Assembly (NCBI GenBank): GCA_947396885.1
Contig: OX377202.1
Location: 106,204,198-106,268,197, forward strand
Source of the DNA: Heligmosomoides polygyrus polygyrus
Taxonomy: Eukaryota; Nematoda; Chromadorea; Rhabditida; Heligmosomidae
Direction: 5' to 3'
Length of the DNA: 64,000 bases
Part shown: positions 34,001 to 41,362 of the stretch, piece after piece
Numbering within the stretch: the stretch's first letter is position 1
How the letters are laid out: each line of letters starts with the position of its first letter
Notes under the pieces: generated by a model
The model's database searches: none
What the model saw: the letters and a program-made list of their open reading frames with translations, nothing else
Told to the model about the DNA's origin: nothing
Position numbers and translations under genes: made by a program

Positions 34001-36226
34001 ATACGGCCCAGAAAGCAAACAAAAACTAACAAACAAAAAACCATATCATAGTGAGAGGGGCATCTAAAGCCGCATACCGTGAGCTGACCGCCGCCTGACA
34101 TGTTATCACCAGGATCCGTCGTGGCGGCGAGGGGCGCACACAGCTTTACAACTGCGGTGAAATTTTTTCTGTTTTTATTGTAATTCTTTTTTGTTGTTGT
34201 GAATTTTGTCCTCTAGCACCCGCTCCATGAATCCCAAGTCAATTTGTTGCATAAGGTTTAGTTATGTGTCCATCCCCCCCCCCCCCGACTAGATCCTATC
34301 GATTCTTTATGGATGTCATTCAAGCGGTCCGAAACCTCAGTCTTGGGGTAATCGAGGTCGATCGATCGATATCAATCAATATTGATTGGTAGCGATCGAA
34401 TTATCGATTTTTTATAGGTGTCGTTTAAGCGACCCGAAACTTCAGCTCTGGGGTAATCGAGGTCGTTTGATCGACATCAATCAAAATCGATCGATATTAT
34501 CGATTTTTATGGATGTCGTTCAAGCGGTCCGAAACTTCAGCCTTAAAGGTAATCGAGCTTAATAATCGGCTAAGAGCTATAGATCGGCGAAAATGTGGGG
34601 GGGGGGGGGGGGAGAAATAGGGGGAAAGGAATTACAGGGAGCAAATCAAGGGGAACGAAAATAGCGGGAAATAGCGGAAAATACCCAAAAGTCTTCTACG
34701 TGCCAGGGGATTCAGAAGACGTGTCGAAGACGTCGTCGAGAGATTATTGAGGGGACCAGTATCAGTAATGAAAGACGAGTTCCAGTAAGAATGGGGGAGG
34801 CAGAGGGGACTAGCACCAGTAGAAGGAGACCACTTCCAGTAAGGGGAAAGCAGTGATGGTAGAGCAGTACCAGTACGGGGACGGGCGTAGGGCTTAGTAA
34901 CTTTAACATCGTGCAAAGCTGACGGAGCACTTGTTACTTCTAATGTATTTGCCCATTTTTCTTAAGAATTATCGATCAATGTCTTTCTATCGATTTTTTT
35001 TTGTTTGCTGCGAAGTTATCATCTGCATGATGTCACGAGGACGTCTGATTTCTTTAACATATTGTGAGAGCCTTCCAGCCGCCAATAATTTCGAGCGGAG
35101 AAAGAAGGCATACACGTAATGAATTAGGAAGCTCAGTAGAATCTATTTATTCCTTTATTAATTGTAGAAAGGAACATTATTTTTAGGAAACACCACAGTT
35201 CTTAAAAAATAATCGATTTCGATCGATCGACATATTTTTATCTGCACACAACAGAAAAAAACGCGTTTTGCGTCTCGAACGTAAATTGGTTGATTGTTTA
35301 GCGGCGGTACTGTAGTCGCCATGTTGTTGTGTTGTTGTAGCATTAAGTTGTTGTTGTCATGCTGCTTAACCGTCAGACTAGTTGTCGTGATATGATGCGT
35401 CGCGGCTATGCGACGCGGTCTATGTCTAAACGCAGCGAACAGCGGCAATCCTCCTTTAAGGAAATCAATCCATTAGTGTCTCTTCCAGGTTCTCCCTCTC
35501 GAGAACAAAATGAAACACCCGTCAGAGATGGGTGGCCTCACAGGGGTGCTATCCACTGGAGTCTCGCTGGTCACGCTCATCTATGCCGCCTGCGGATTCT
35601 ACGGCTACATCGCGTACGGAGACGACGTGCAGGCCAGCATCACACTCAACCTCTCCAACACGCCGTGAGTGTCTTCTGTCTTCACGCACGCCTCCAGGCT
35701 CAACTTCGCCCATTTCAGGCTGAACTTCTCGGTGAAGTGCATGCTGCTGTGCGTCGTCTACTCGGGCTTCCTCATCCAGCAGTATCCTCTGGTGGAGATG
35801 CTATGGCCCCTGGCGAAGCAGCCACTTCGACGCCGGCAGACCAGACGAGCCTACATCATCTCGTGCGAGTACCTCTTCCGGTTCTCGATCGTCTTTCTCG
35901 CCTGTAAGTGCCCTCTCCCTTTTCAAGCCGCTCTATAGCCTCCAACGCACCCTCCGTTTATTTCAGTGGGCATTTCGTGGCTGATTCCGAACCTCGACCA
36001 GATCATCCCGTTGGTCGGAGTGACGGCCGGCATGCTTCTCGCTCTGGTGCTGCCGTCGCTGCTCGAGCTGGTCGTCTTCCTTCAGGAGTGGAGAGAGACG
36101 CTTCCCACGTGGAAGTTCGCCTTGTACGTAGGATTAGACTGCGGCTATGCTGCGCTAGGCATATTCTTTGTCGTCACGGGTCTGCAGGCGAATATTCGGA
36201 GCTTGATACACGGGGAGCCGAACTAG
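19091..36226 (+). CDS. SLC36-like proton-coupled amino acid transporter, gene 1
   Basis: Ten exons with consistent phases: 19091-19233, 19390-19480, 20550-20638, 24554-24646, 26687-26771, 27918-28085 (or from 27894), 29415-29528, 35489-35664, 35719-35903, 35967-36226. The product is about 467 residues, the normal SLC36 length. Members are ~11-helix proteins of plasma or lysosomal membranes that move small amino acids with protons. Family signatures: GPGCFSLPLAFKQGGLW (helix 1), CMTKLVRCAQ, LDYGQMAEEAF, LPLENKMKHP, and GYIAYGDDVQASITLNL. The 47-residue N-terminus is Ser/Thr-rich with an internal repeat (RTSLSLDTT / KTSLSLNPV). Introns 1, 8 and 9 are short (156, 54, 63 nt). The others are 1-6 kb and full of mobile elements. 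The exon 6 acceptor is abnormal: GG where AG is expected, with an in-frame AG 24 nt upstream. Substrate is not predictable. Confidence 0.9.
19598..19894 (+). repeat. tRNA-derived SINE in intron 2 of gene 1
   Basis: Full-length copy with head GGGCGCGTGTAGCGCAGTCG, B-box CTGGTTCGGATTTCC and tail TTTATCCTTTTATCC. It forms the left arm of a larger inverted repeat with the truncated copy at 20037-20172. Confidence 0.88.
19895..20036. repeat. Foldback between two opposed SINEs
   Basis: AATTTTGGAATCAGACGCAA is inverted as TTGCGTCTGAATCCAAAATT. Inside that, CAAAACCACGCCCATAAGA is inverted as TTATGGGCGTGGTTTTG. The loop is only about 25 bp. Confidence 0.8.
20037..20172 (-). repeat. Truncated tRNA-derived SINE in intron 2 of gene 1
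   Basis: The tail side is present (AAGGATAAAAGGATAAAGG), but homology stops at CCAGCCGATGAAC, so the tRNA-like head is missing. Confidence 0.8.
20303..20390 (-). repeat. tRNA-like repeat in intron 2 of gene 1
   Basis: On the minus strand the B-box GAGTTCGATTCCCGCCTGG is followed by the GCAAGAGTTTTGATC tail seen in the foldbacks at 3585 and 18429. It is a single arm only. Confidence 0.6.
20683..20973 (+). repeat. tRNA-derived SINE just after exon 3 of gene 1
   Basis: Head GGGCTCGTGCAGCGCAGTCG begins 44 bp past the exon 3 donor. B-box CTGGTTCGGATCCCCGCC and a tail TTTATCCTTTCATCC are present. Confidence 0.85.
21358..21552. mobile_element. MITE with ATGTCGCGAA ends
   Basis: Ends ATGTCGCGAAGATGAGCAGC and GTCCACCTTCGCAACATG are inverted. 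The interior carries GCCAATCA and TGATTGGC boxes in inverted arrangement. Same family as 24122-24330, 26804-27007, 36321-36530 and 62489-62686. Confidence 0.7.
21997..24021 (+). repeat. tRNA-derived SINE split by a 1.7-kb element
   Basis: The head lies at 21997-22049 and the remainder at 23777-24021. The two parts join without loss at the CAG duplicated on either side of the insertion. The SINE is flanked by an 18-bp target duplication, CTTATTTTCCTCTTRGAG (21979-21996 and 24022-24039), with one mismatch. This shows insertion by target-primed reverse transcription. Confidence 0.88.
22050..23776. mobile_element. 1.7-kb TIR element with CAG target duplication
   Basis: Ends TGGCCGTATTCATGAA and TTCATGAATACGGCTA are inverted, with CAG at 22047-22049 and 23777-23779. 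Subterminal regions are rich in short palindromes of the cccgggaa / gggaagc type and repeat the TTCATGAATAC motif internally near 23674. The middle (22400-23550) is AT-rich. It contains a G15 run at 22359-22373 and short tttaaattgttataaatt repeats. No transposase frame is visible, so it is non-autonomous. Confidence 0.8.
24122..24330. mobile_element. MITE with perfect 19-bp inverted ends
   Basis: GGCACATGTCGCGAAAGTG at 24122-24140 is exactly inverted at 24312-24330. The interior has GCGCCAGCCAATCATAA and ACCGACCGAACACATGCC. A C12 run lies at 24291-24302. It sits in intron 3 of gene 1. Confidence 0.8.
25372..26617. repeat. Four-unit tandem array, each unit containing a MITE
   Basis: GTCGTTGATGTGGCCTACAT-like sequence occurs at 25378, 25713, 26057 and 26404, a period of 335-347 bp. 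Each unit holds an inverted-repeat core ending CATGTAGGCCACATTAACTA with an internal GGCTGGCACGTGTTCGGTCG. Spacer DNA (for example CACCCGCCATTGTCCAGTT) is repeated too, so this is amplification of the whole segment. It occupies most of intron 4 of gene 1. Confidence 0.85.
26804..27007. mobile_element. MITE, ACATGTYGC end type
   Basis: GGTACATGTTGCAAAGACGC and GTCTTCGCGACATGTACC are inverted, with inner arms GCGGGAACGCGCC and GCGCGTTCCCGC. Located in intron 5 of gene 1. Confidence 0.75.
27445..27575. mobile_element. MITE, GTAGGCCACATTAA end type
   Basis: GTACTCGTCGCTATTGTGGC and ATGTAGGCCACATTAAGGAC are inverted ends of a ~130-bp element. Another end of this type lies at about 27850-27876 (AAGTAGGCCACATTCCCGAC) upstream of exon 6. 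Confidence 0.65.
28108..28275. mobile_element. MITE, GTAGGCCACATTAACGAC ends, in intron 6
   Basis: GGTCGTTAATTTGGCCTACA at the left and TGTAGGCCACATTAACGACA at the right are inverted. The body is about 170 bp and has no coding potential. Confidence 0.75.
28393..28684 (-). repeat. tRNA-derived SINE with target duplication, intron 6
   Basis: Tail AGGATAAACGATAAAGG at the left, tRNA-like head ending ACACGCGCCC at the right. The 12-bp GCTGTTAAAGTA occurs on both sides (about 28382 and 28685), consistent with a target duplication. Confidence 0.85.
28733..29190. repeat. Imperfect foldback, intron 6 of gene 1
   Basis: Left-arm landmarks CCCCGCCCCTTTAG, CCCCGCCCAC and TGCAATACAGGTTT recur inverted on the right as AACCTGTATTGCA, GTGGGCGGGG and CTAAAGGGGCGGG. 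The centre also holds a short inverted pair around AACTCGTCC. Confidence 0.65.
29640..29722 (-). repeat. tRNA-like repeat, intron 7 of gene 1
   Basis: The minus strand has GGTGGTTCATGGCG, a perfect CCCGC/GCGGG stem with a 7-nt loop, and a perfect T-arm GCGGGTTCGGATCCCGC. It is the most tRNA-like of the family. The loop again reads CCGGTCA, with C in place of the invariant T, and the acceptor stem is imperfect. I favour a tRNA-derived repeat; a scan with a tRNA covariance model would decide. Confidence 0.55.
30160..30380. repeat. ATCGAT-rich dispersed/tandem repeat, left of the RTE
   Basis: Units contain ATCGATCGATATTATCG, a GTTCAAGCGACC stretch and GAGGTCGCTGAACA. The RTE LINE interrupts the repeat at ATGGGTGTCGT. 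Further units are at 33808-33920, 34298-34570 and 55630-55915. Confidence 0.65.
30275..30316 (+). mobile_element. 42-bp RTE tail insertion with target duplication
   Basis: The sequence CGACGAAGCGGGACAAACGC followed by a (GAA)n run matches the extreme 3' end of the BovB/RTE-like LINE at 45279-47567. It is flanked by GATTTTGAAGT at 30264-30274 and 30317-30327, an 11-bp duplication. This is an extremely 5'-truncated retrotransposition event. Confidence 0.7.
30381..33807 (+). mobile_element. Near full-length RTE-type LINE in intron 7 of gene 1
   Basis: Flanked by an 11-bp duplication ATGGGTGTCGT (30370-30380 and 33808-33818), which fixes both ends and a length of 3427 bp, typical for RTE. It has a ~500-bp GC-rich 5' region with a hairpin (GAGAGCCTTCGGGCTCTC near 30400), one apurinic-endonuclease/reverse-transcriptase open frame and a very short 3' tail (GGTGATACAGGTG). 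It is in the same orientation as the host gene. Confidence 0.9.
30884..33799 (+). pseudogene. RTE endonuclease-reverse transcriptase, frameshifted
   Basis: Start MGRTSTERLLKS at 30884. The endonuclease shows TYNARTL, GLTETRR, GVGGVGVLVN, VFVAYAPTSD, VGDFNAKIG and SDHRLLR, the conserved residues of an APE-type nuclease. The reverse transcriptase shows APGPDRIRPEHLK, YKKGD..IGNYRPICLL, AFDSVE, RQGDTISP and the catalytic HLRFADDIVL. The C-terminus reads GRPPTRWSDFF. Three frame breaks are needed: near 31405 just after NAKIG, near 32510 after the YRPICLLSVV motif, and near 33265. The partial copy at 36652-37989 is open across the first of these. Total would be about 970 residues, the normal RTE size. 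Few lesions suggest a fairly young, now inactive copy. Confidence 0.88.
33923..34297. mobile_element. MITE with GGATCTATCCTAGTC ends
   Basis: GGATCTATCCTAGTCGGAGG at the left and GACTAGATCC at the right, with inner arms TACATAACTAAA and TTTAGTTATGTG. A C13 run lies at 34274-34286. It is inserted in the ATCGAT-rich repeat. Confidence 0.65.
34298..34570. repeat. Tandem units of the ATCGAT-rich repeat
   Basis: Three successive units, starting near 34314, 34427 and 34515, each contain GTCGTTCAAGCG, CCGAAACTTCAGC and ATCGAT runs. A G16 tract follows at 34597-34612. From 34613 to 35488 (the rest of intron 7) no gene was seen. Confidence 0.65.
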
Positions 36227-36274
36227 GAAGAAGATCTGTAATAGGTTTTCAAGTAAATATGTACATACTATACA

Positions 36275-36280
36275 AATAAA
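36275..36280 (+). terminator. Polyadenylation signal of gene 1
   Basis: AATAAA lies 49 bp after the stop codon of the transporter, a normal nematode 3' UTR length. Confidence 0.7.
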
Positions 36281-36320
36281 TATTATATCTGCTCAACAGC
36301 GAATGTTTGGTTTAGTTTTT

Positions 36321-36530
36321 TGGTACTAGTCGCGAATGTGGACCGCGCTGGAAGATGGGAACGCGCCAGTCGATCAGAACTCATCGAGTCGAAGTGACAT
36401 ACGGGGTGGATGTGCATGGACAATGTCCTATTTGGTTGGAGTATATTTGGTCGATGCTCTGATGGATAATGGTTGGCTGGTGCTTTCAAATCTCCTCCCA
36501 CTGCTGTCCACAATCACGACATGAACCGTT
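36321..36530. mobile_element. MITE of the TGTCGCGAA family, diverged
   Basis: GGTACTAGTCGCGAATGTGG and CCACAATCACGACATGAACC are inverted ends. The interior keeps GGGAACGCGCCAG and GGTTGGCTGGTGC. It begins 95 bp after the stop codon of gene 1. Confidence 0.65.
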
Positions 36531-36651
36531 TTTGTTGTAGAAATGCTTCAGAAGACATGTCGTCAGCTTCATCCATGAAAACAGACGTAGACGTCTTCCC
36601 TGGGAGCCTTTCCATTTTCCGAAAGAGTTTAACCCGAGCTCTTCTTCCTCT

Positions 36652-37989
36652 CGACGTATCCATCCTGCGGAAGATGACATGGGGAGGTGGACGTGGGCGT
36701 AGAAGAGATCGGAATAGAAGTCGTGAATGACCTTCGCCATGGTCCTTCTGGAAAAGATGACGTGGTTCCTTTACGGCGACGGAGAGCGGTAATCTGGGTC
36801 TTGAAGTTGGCGGTTTTTCAGCTTCAGCCAACACTTCCGCCCTTTGCTCCTTAAGATCTTCCTTTATCGCCTCTCTGCATAGCTTCGCAAGCTCGGACGT
36901 CAGCTGGTAGTTGCCTGACGCTCGTGCTGCTCCACGCTGGCGTGTCTGCTCGAGAGTTTCCGGAGACAGGCGCCTCTTGGTGGTCTTCAAGCTCTCGGCT
37001 CCCTTAGCACTATCGTGGAGATGGTGCACGAAGCGGTCGTATTCCTCATCGACGTTGTCCATGACGGCATCTTCCCAAAGGCCGACAAGAGAGGTGTAGA
37101 GGTCCCAGTTGATGGTCGTTCTGGGATTCCTCTTCTTGAACTTTGCGGTCTTCTCTCCTTGACGCGAGGAGCGGAACCTCGCGCGAAGGAGGCGGTGGTC
37201 CGATCCCGTGTAGAACTTGGGGACAACGGAAACGTCGGTCAGGCAATACTTGCGGTTGAAGATGATGTGGTCGATCTCGTTGTGGAACTGGCCACCGGGG
37301 GATTCCCAGGTCCATCGTAGGGAGGGAGGCTTCTGGAACTGCGAGTTTCCATGGATGGTCTTGGTCGACATGATAAACTCAGACAGCCTTTCACCTTGCT
37401 CGTTCCACTCCAAACCGTGGGTTCCGATGTGAAGTTCTTCTGGCGACCTTCGCCGTCCATTCTTGGCGTTGAAGTCGCCGACGATCACCTTGTAGAAGGT
37501 GTGATCTTCCTTATAGAACTTCTCCAGCTCCACGTAGAAGGCCTCGACGTCTTCGTCGTCGTAGTCGGATGTTGGGGCATACGCGACGAATACAGTCAAA
37601 GCTGGCACGGAGCCACATCGCTTCAGTCGCAGACGTCCGATTCGGCTTGTCGGAGACTCGTACGAATCGATGTTCATGGCCAAGTGCGTGTTGACGAGGA
37701 CACCAACGCCGCCTACTCCCCTGCTGTCGCATGTTCCTAGGAACAGTTCTTCTCCGGAGTCGTAGGCGGCGTGTAGGGGGTGGTGTCTTCTCGTCTCGGT
37801 CAGTCCGATGACGTCGTACTTGATCTTCCTGGCTTGCATCATCAGGTCCTCGACGGATGCTTCCTATGCGAACGTGCGGGCGTTGTAAGTACAGATCGTC
37901 ATCCTGGTCCTTCTCAATTTGCGCAGCTTGGTTAGGCCCTGAGATCTTAGCAGCCTCTCCGTACTCGTCCTTCCCATCGCTGCAGAAAT
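36652..37989 (-). pseudogene. RTE LINE copy 2, endonuclease part only
   Basis: Minus-strand homology to the RTE at 30381-33807 runs from its start-codon region (near 37989) through the complete endonuclease (TYNARTFA, GLTETRR, VGDFNAKNG, SDHRLLR) and the connector. It then has an internal deletion near 36830 and stops at 36652, before the reverse transcriptase. A single frame is open across most of the endonuclease, including the site where copy 1 is frameshifted. Loss of the 3' half is unusual for a LINE and implies deletion or recombination after insertion. Confidence 0.85.
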
Positions 37990-39595
37990 GGGAAGGTTGT
38001 GGGCCTTCTCACTGTCCTGTAGTGAGCACCACGAATTCTGATATGCCACTCAACGATAATTTCTCGGCACTGTCGCTACCGATCAATAAATCAATATTGG
38101 TTGGGTGGAACGCTGCAGTGACTCGCGCAACCCAGCTGGCCCCGTGGCCCCACGTGCGAATGCGTTACCACTGCATCTGCTGATCCTACACCATCCGCAC
38201 AGGTCCGCAGCCGTCGGACTGCTTCGAAGGAACGATGTAGAATAAGTGAGTTGTTTCTGCTCCATATTTGCTCTCTCTCTAGTTAAAAACACCGCGAAAA
38301 AATAAAAATTTATTACATGGTATAAGACACACGTTAGAAAAACCAATAAAAACACGGAACTATGTAATGATAAGAAAAACGAGATGGTTCTCAAAATTGA
38401 AAAAAAAACAAGGGACTTCTTTTCAGCCAGACGTTTGAAAGAGAAAATCAGCTCGACAATACAAAAATCGATAACATCGATTTTTCATTTTGCTTTTCTA
38501 CACCTTAATCTACACCTAAAAACACTTCAGTCGTTACAGCAATAAAAATTTTACCCCCAAAGAGCCCTCATTTCTACAGTCTGAACAAAGTTTGGACATC
38601 CTACGTTGTCGGTTCATAGATTTTCAAAGAAGGCAATTTCGTTTTTTATTCGAAAACTAAGCTAGCCGGCTTCGCCGGCGTCGGGTATGGTGAGCCATGT
38701 GGGGTCAGAAACCCATCCCAACGTCGAGTCCGCTAGGAATGCTTCCTAGCGTTGATAGCAAAAGAAAGTGCAGAAAAGAGTAACCGGCTGTCATTGTGCA
38801 CAATGGAGAGAGATTCGGTATTTGAGGCCAGATTCGTCAACAGAAATCACCCTACGTCTGGCAGTCGATGGCAGTCGATGGTAAACAACAGTCTTGGACA
38901 ACGGTCAAGCGTTTTGGTCTTGGACAACTGGCAACCGAACCCCAAACTTGGGTGATTAAACCGGCAGGGCTGGGCAGTATACAAGTACGGGTGGCTAACA
39001 TCGGACAAAAAACCCTTCCTCTTTTATAGGGGGATTTGTAAAATAGGTTTATGATTTTATTTGTAATTTTGTTGTTGTTTGTTTTTATTTACACCTATGT
39101 TTTTTATAGTAGGTTACTTTGTTATGATTGGTTTTTTGGATCAAATTATTAGATCAGTTTATTTTAACACGTGTCCAGGTTAATTTGCAAAGCGTTCACT
39201 TGAATTGAATTGGCTGGTTTACAGTTCGAAGTGAAAATTCTATTGCATACGGAAGGGCTAATCCGTCCGTTTGTCTGTTTGTCCATCCGTCCGTTACAAT
39301 GGCCAAAGGAAGGGTTTCACAGCTCCATCGAGATTACTTATCACTGCTCAGAGTTAGACTTTCAAGATTGGAGCCATACGAATATAATGGCCGATGGATC
39401 GATGAGCTGATCACTGTGTATCTATTTTATCGATTTTTGTTCGGAGCCGAGTAGGTAGTACGTAGGTAGAAATTGCATGTACATGCTGACCGGAGAATTG
39501 ATTTTACAACAGGTGAATAGTATCGACCAACTCACCATGCTCGATCGATTTTATCGATTTTTTCTCAGAGTCGACCGTTACAGGGAAACCACTTA
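37990..39595. other. No recognisable gene
   Basis: Mostly AT-rich, with several AATCGATAAAATCGAT-like motifs. A fragment of the CAAACTTGGGTGATTAAACC end seen at 14216 lies at 38940-38961. No supported coding region. Confidence 0.5.
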
Positions 39596-40880
39596 TTAGG
39601 TTGTAACGAAATAAATGGCACTGAACCACTGTAAAATTAAACAGTTAATATCTCGGCTCGTAGGCAAGTTTATTAATCGAAATAAAGACCTTCTGATTCT
39701 ACACATCATTGCCAACGTGACACAAGCTTTATTATCCCAGTAGCATAAAAATCAGGAGTTCTGGAATTGACGGAATCTTCGAAGGCACTTTCGGCATCCT
39801 GTTGGTATTTGAATATTTTCCCTACCAAGAAGTCGCCAAGATGCTTGAAGAAATGGTAGTCTGTTGGGGAGAGGTCGGCAGAAAACGGAGGATGTGGTAG
39901 AGTTTCAACGCTCAGCTCATTCAATTTCTGCAACGTCATTCGTGCCACATGGGGGCGAGCATTGTCGTGCAGAAGGAGAACTCGCCTTCGGTTTACCAAG
40001 GCCGGCCGGATATCCTTCAACTTTTTCATCATTTCTTCAATTTCGATGCAGTACTTCTCTGCCGTGATGGATTCACCGGGAGGGAGGAAGCTGTGGTGAA
40101 TAATTCCCAGCGAACACCACCATACGGTCACCATTACTTTCCTTTGGTGCAATTCCGGCTTCGCAAAAACCTTGGGGCTCTCATCGCTGTCCACCCACTG
40201 TGCCGATCGTCGCCTGTTGTCGTACATTATCCACTTCTCGTCACAGGTTACGATGCGATCAAGGAATGGGTCCGTTTCGTTCCGTAGAAGCAGTGCGGAC
40301 GAGATCTCATATCGTCGGTTTCTTTGCTCCTCAGACAGCTCGTGAAGCACCCATCTTTCCAGCTTTTTGGTCTTTCCAATTTCCTTCAGATGCCGGGCAG
40401 CTGTGTTGTGACGGACGCCAAGAACCTTCGCTACCTCCCTGGTACCTTTGTGTGGATCCTCCTCTACCACATCTCTCAGCTTGTCCTCATCAACATCACT
40501 ATGCCTCCCACGACCTTCATGCTCTTCCAAGCTCTCATCTCCATTCCGGAACTTCTGATACCAACGACACGCCGTCCGAATTGTGGAACATCCTTGACCG
40601 AATGCGGCGTTGCTCTTCTCGTCCGCCTCCTTAGCCGTAGTGCCCAGCTTGAATTCATACAAGTAAATGCCTCGGATTACCCTTTTGTCCATCTGCAAAA
40701 AAGTCAATAAAACTCTAAAGTTTTCCCACTTTTACATAGAAAATTTGGTACTCACCGGTAGAGCAAAGTTTGCGCTTCTAAATGATATGCCACATGTTCC
40801 GGTTTGTTCTTGATAAAACGCGTAAAGACGCGCAAAAAAAAATGGCGCGAGCCAGTGCCATTTATTTCGTTACAACCTAG
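39596..40880 (-). mobile_element. mariner transposon, copy 2
   Basis: The left end TTAGGTTGTAACGAAATAAA begins at 39596 and its complement ends at 40880. TA flanks both sides (39594-39595 and 40881-40882). The element is 1285 bp and nearly identical to copy 1, so both moved recently relative to the other relics. Confidence 0.93.
39706..40707 (-). CDS. mariner transposase (DD34D), copy 2
   Basis: This 333-residue open frame starts MTFLQMDKRVIRG; the second Met aligns with the start region of copy 1. The helix-turn-helix region (STIRTACRWYQKFRNGDES) and all three catalytic aspartates are present: VTCDEKW, LLHDNARPH and SPTDYHFF, with 34 residues between the last two. The C-terminus GIIKLVSRWQ looks canonical, unlike copy 1, so this is the better candidate for an intact enzyme. 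It sits between the two transporter genes and has no functional link to them. Confidence 0.92.
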   Translation of the reverse strand: MTFLQMDKRVIRGIYLYEFKLGTTAKEADEKSNAAFGQGCSTIRTACRWYQKFRNGDESLEEHEGRGRHSDVDEDKLRDVVEEDPHKGTREVAKVLGVRHNTAARHLKEIGKTKKLERWVLHELSEEQRNRRYEISSALLLRNETDPFLDRIVTCDEKWIMYDNRRRSAQWVDSDESPKVFAKPELHQRKVMVTVWWCSLGIIHHSFLPPGESITAEKYCIEIEEMMKKLKDIRPALVNRRRVLLLHDNARPHVARMTLQKLNELSVETLPHPPFSADLSPTDYHFFKHLGDFLVGKIFKYQQDAESAFEDSVNSRTPDFYATGIIKLVSRWQ

Positions 40881-41066
40881 TAAATATAATGACTGATAAC
40901 CAGGCCTTACAGCTCGTAAACAATATCTTACGAGTAGCCATTATCGATCGACATTATCGATTTTGGTCCAGATTTGACATTTGAAGGTATCATGCGAATG
41001 TTGTCGGGCATACGAGAAAAATGATCTATATTGACCGATAATGTTGCCTTGTTGACGTTAAACAAA

Positions 41067-41362
41067 GGACGCGTGTAGCGCAATAGGAGGAGGTGCCGGT
41101 TGTCGCTTGCACCCGATACCAGGCTCCTAGTTCGGATTTCTCGCCGGACCAACCAAGCCTTCCATATCTTCGGGGTCGGAGAATTGGTATCAGACTTGTC
41201 TGGGAAGGATAGAGCGCTGACTTATTCATCGGCTGGCCACCGCAAGTTATTGTATGACCAAATACGCATTCAACTCGCCTCCACGAAATCCCGTAGAAGT
41301 GGAATGCGTGGCGCGTTTCAAAAAGGATTGAATAACGCCGTCCTTTATCCTTCATCGTTTAA
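41067..41362 (+). repeat. tRNA-derived SINE with target duplication
   Basis: Head GGACGCGTGTAGCGCAATAG, B-box CTAGTTCGGATTTCTCG, tail TTTATCCTTCATCG. The flanks share ACGTTAAACA (about 41056 and 41363), a 10-bp target duplication. Confidence 0.85.

Noticed and set aside
35359..35907. 182-codon frame over the last exons of gene 1
   Set aside because: It crosses exon-intron boundaries in the wrong frame. The correct frames of exons 8 and 9 give transporter sequence.
37015..37740. Plus-strand frames opposite RTE copy 2
   Set aside because: They are antisense shadows of the LINE endonuclease, and the same shadows appear opposite copy 1.
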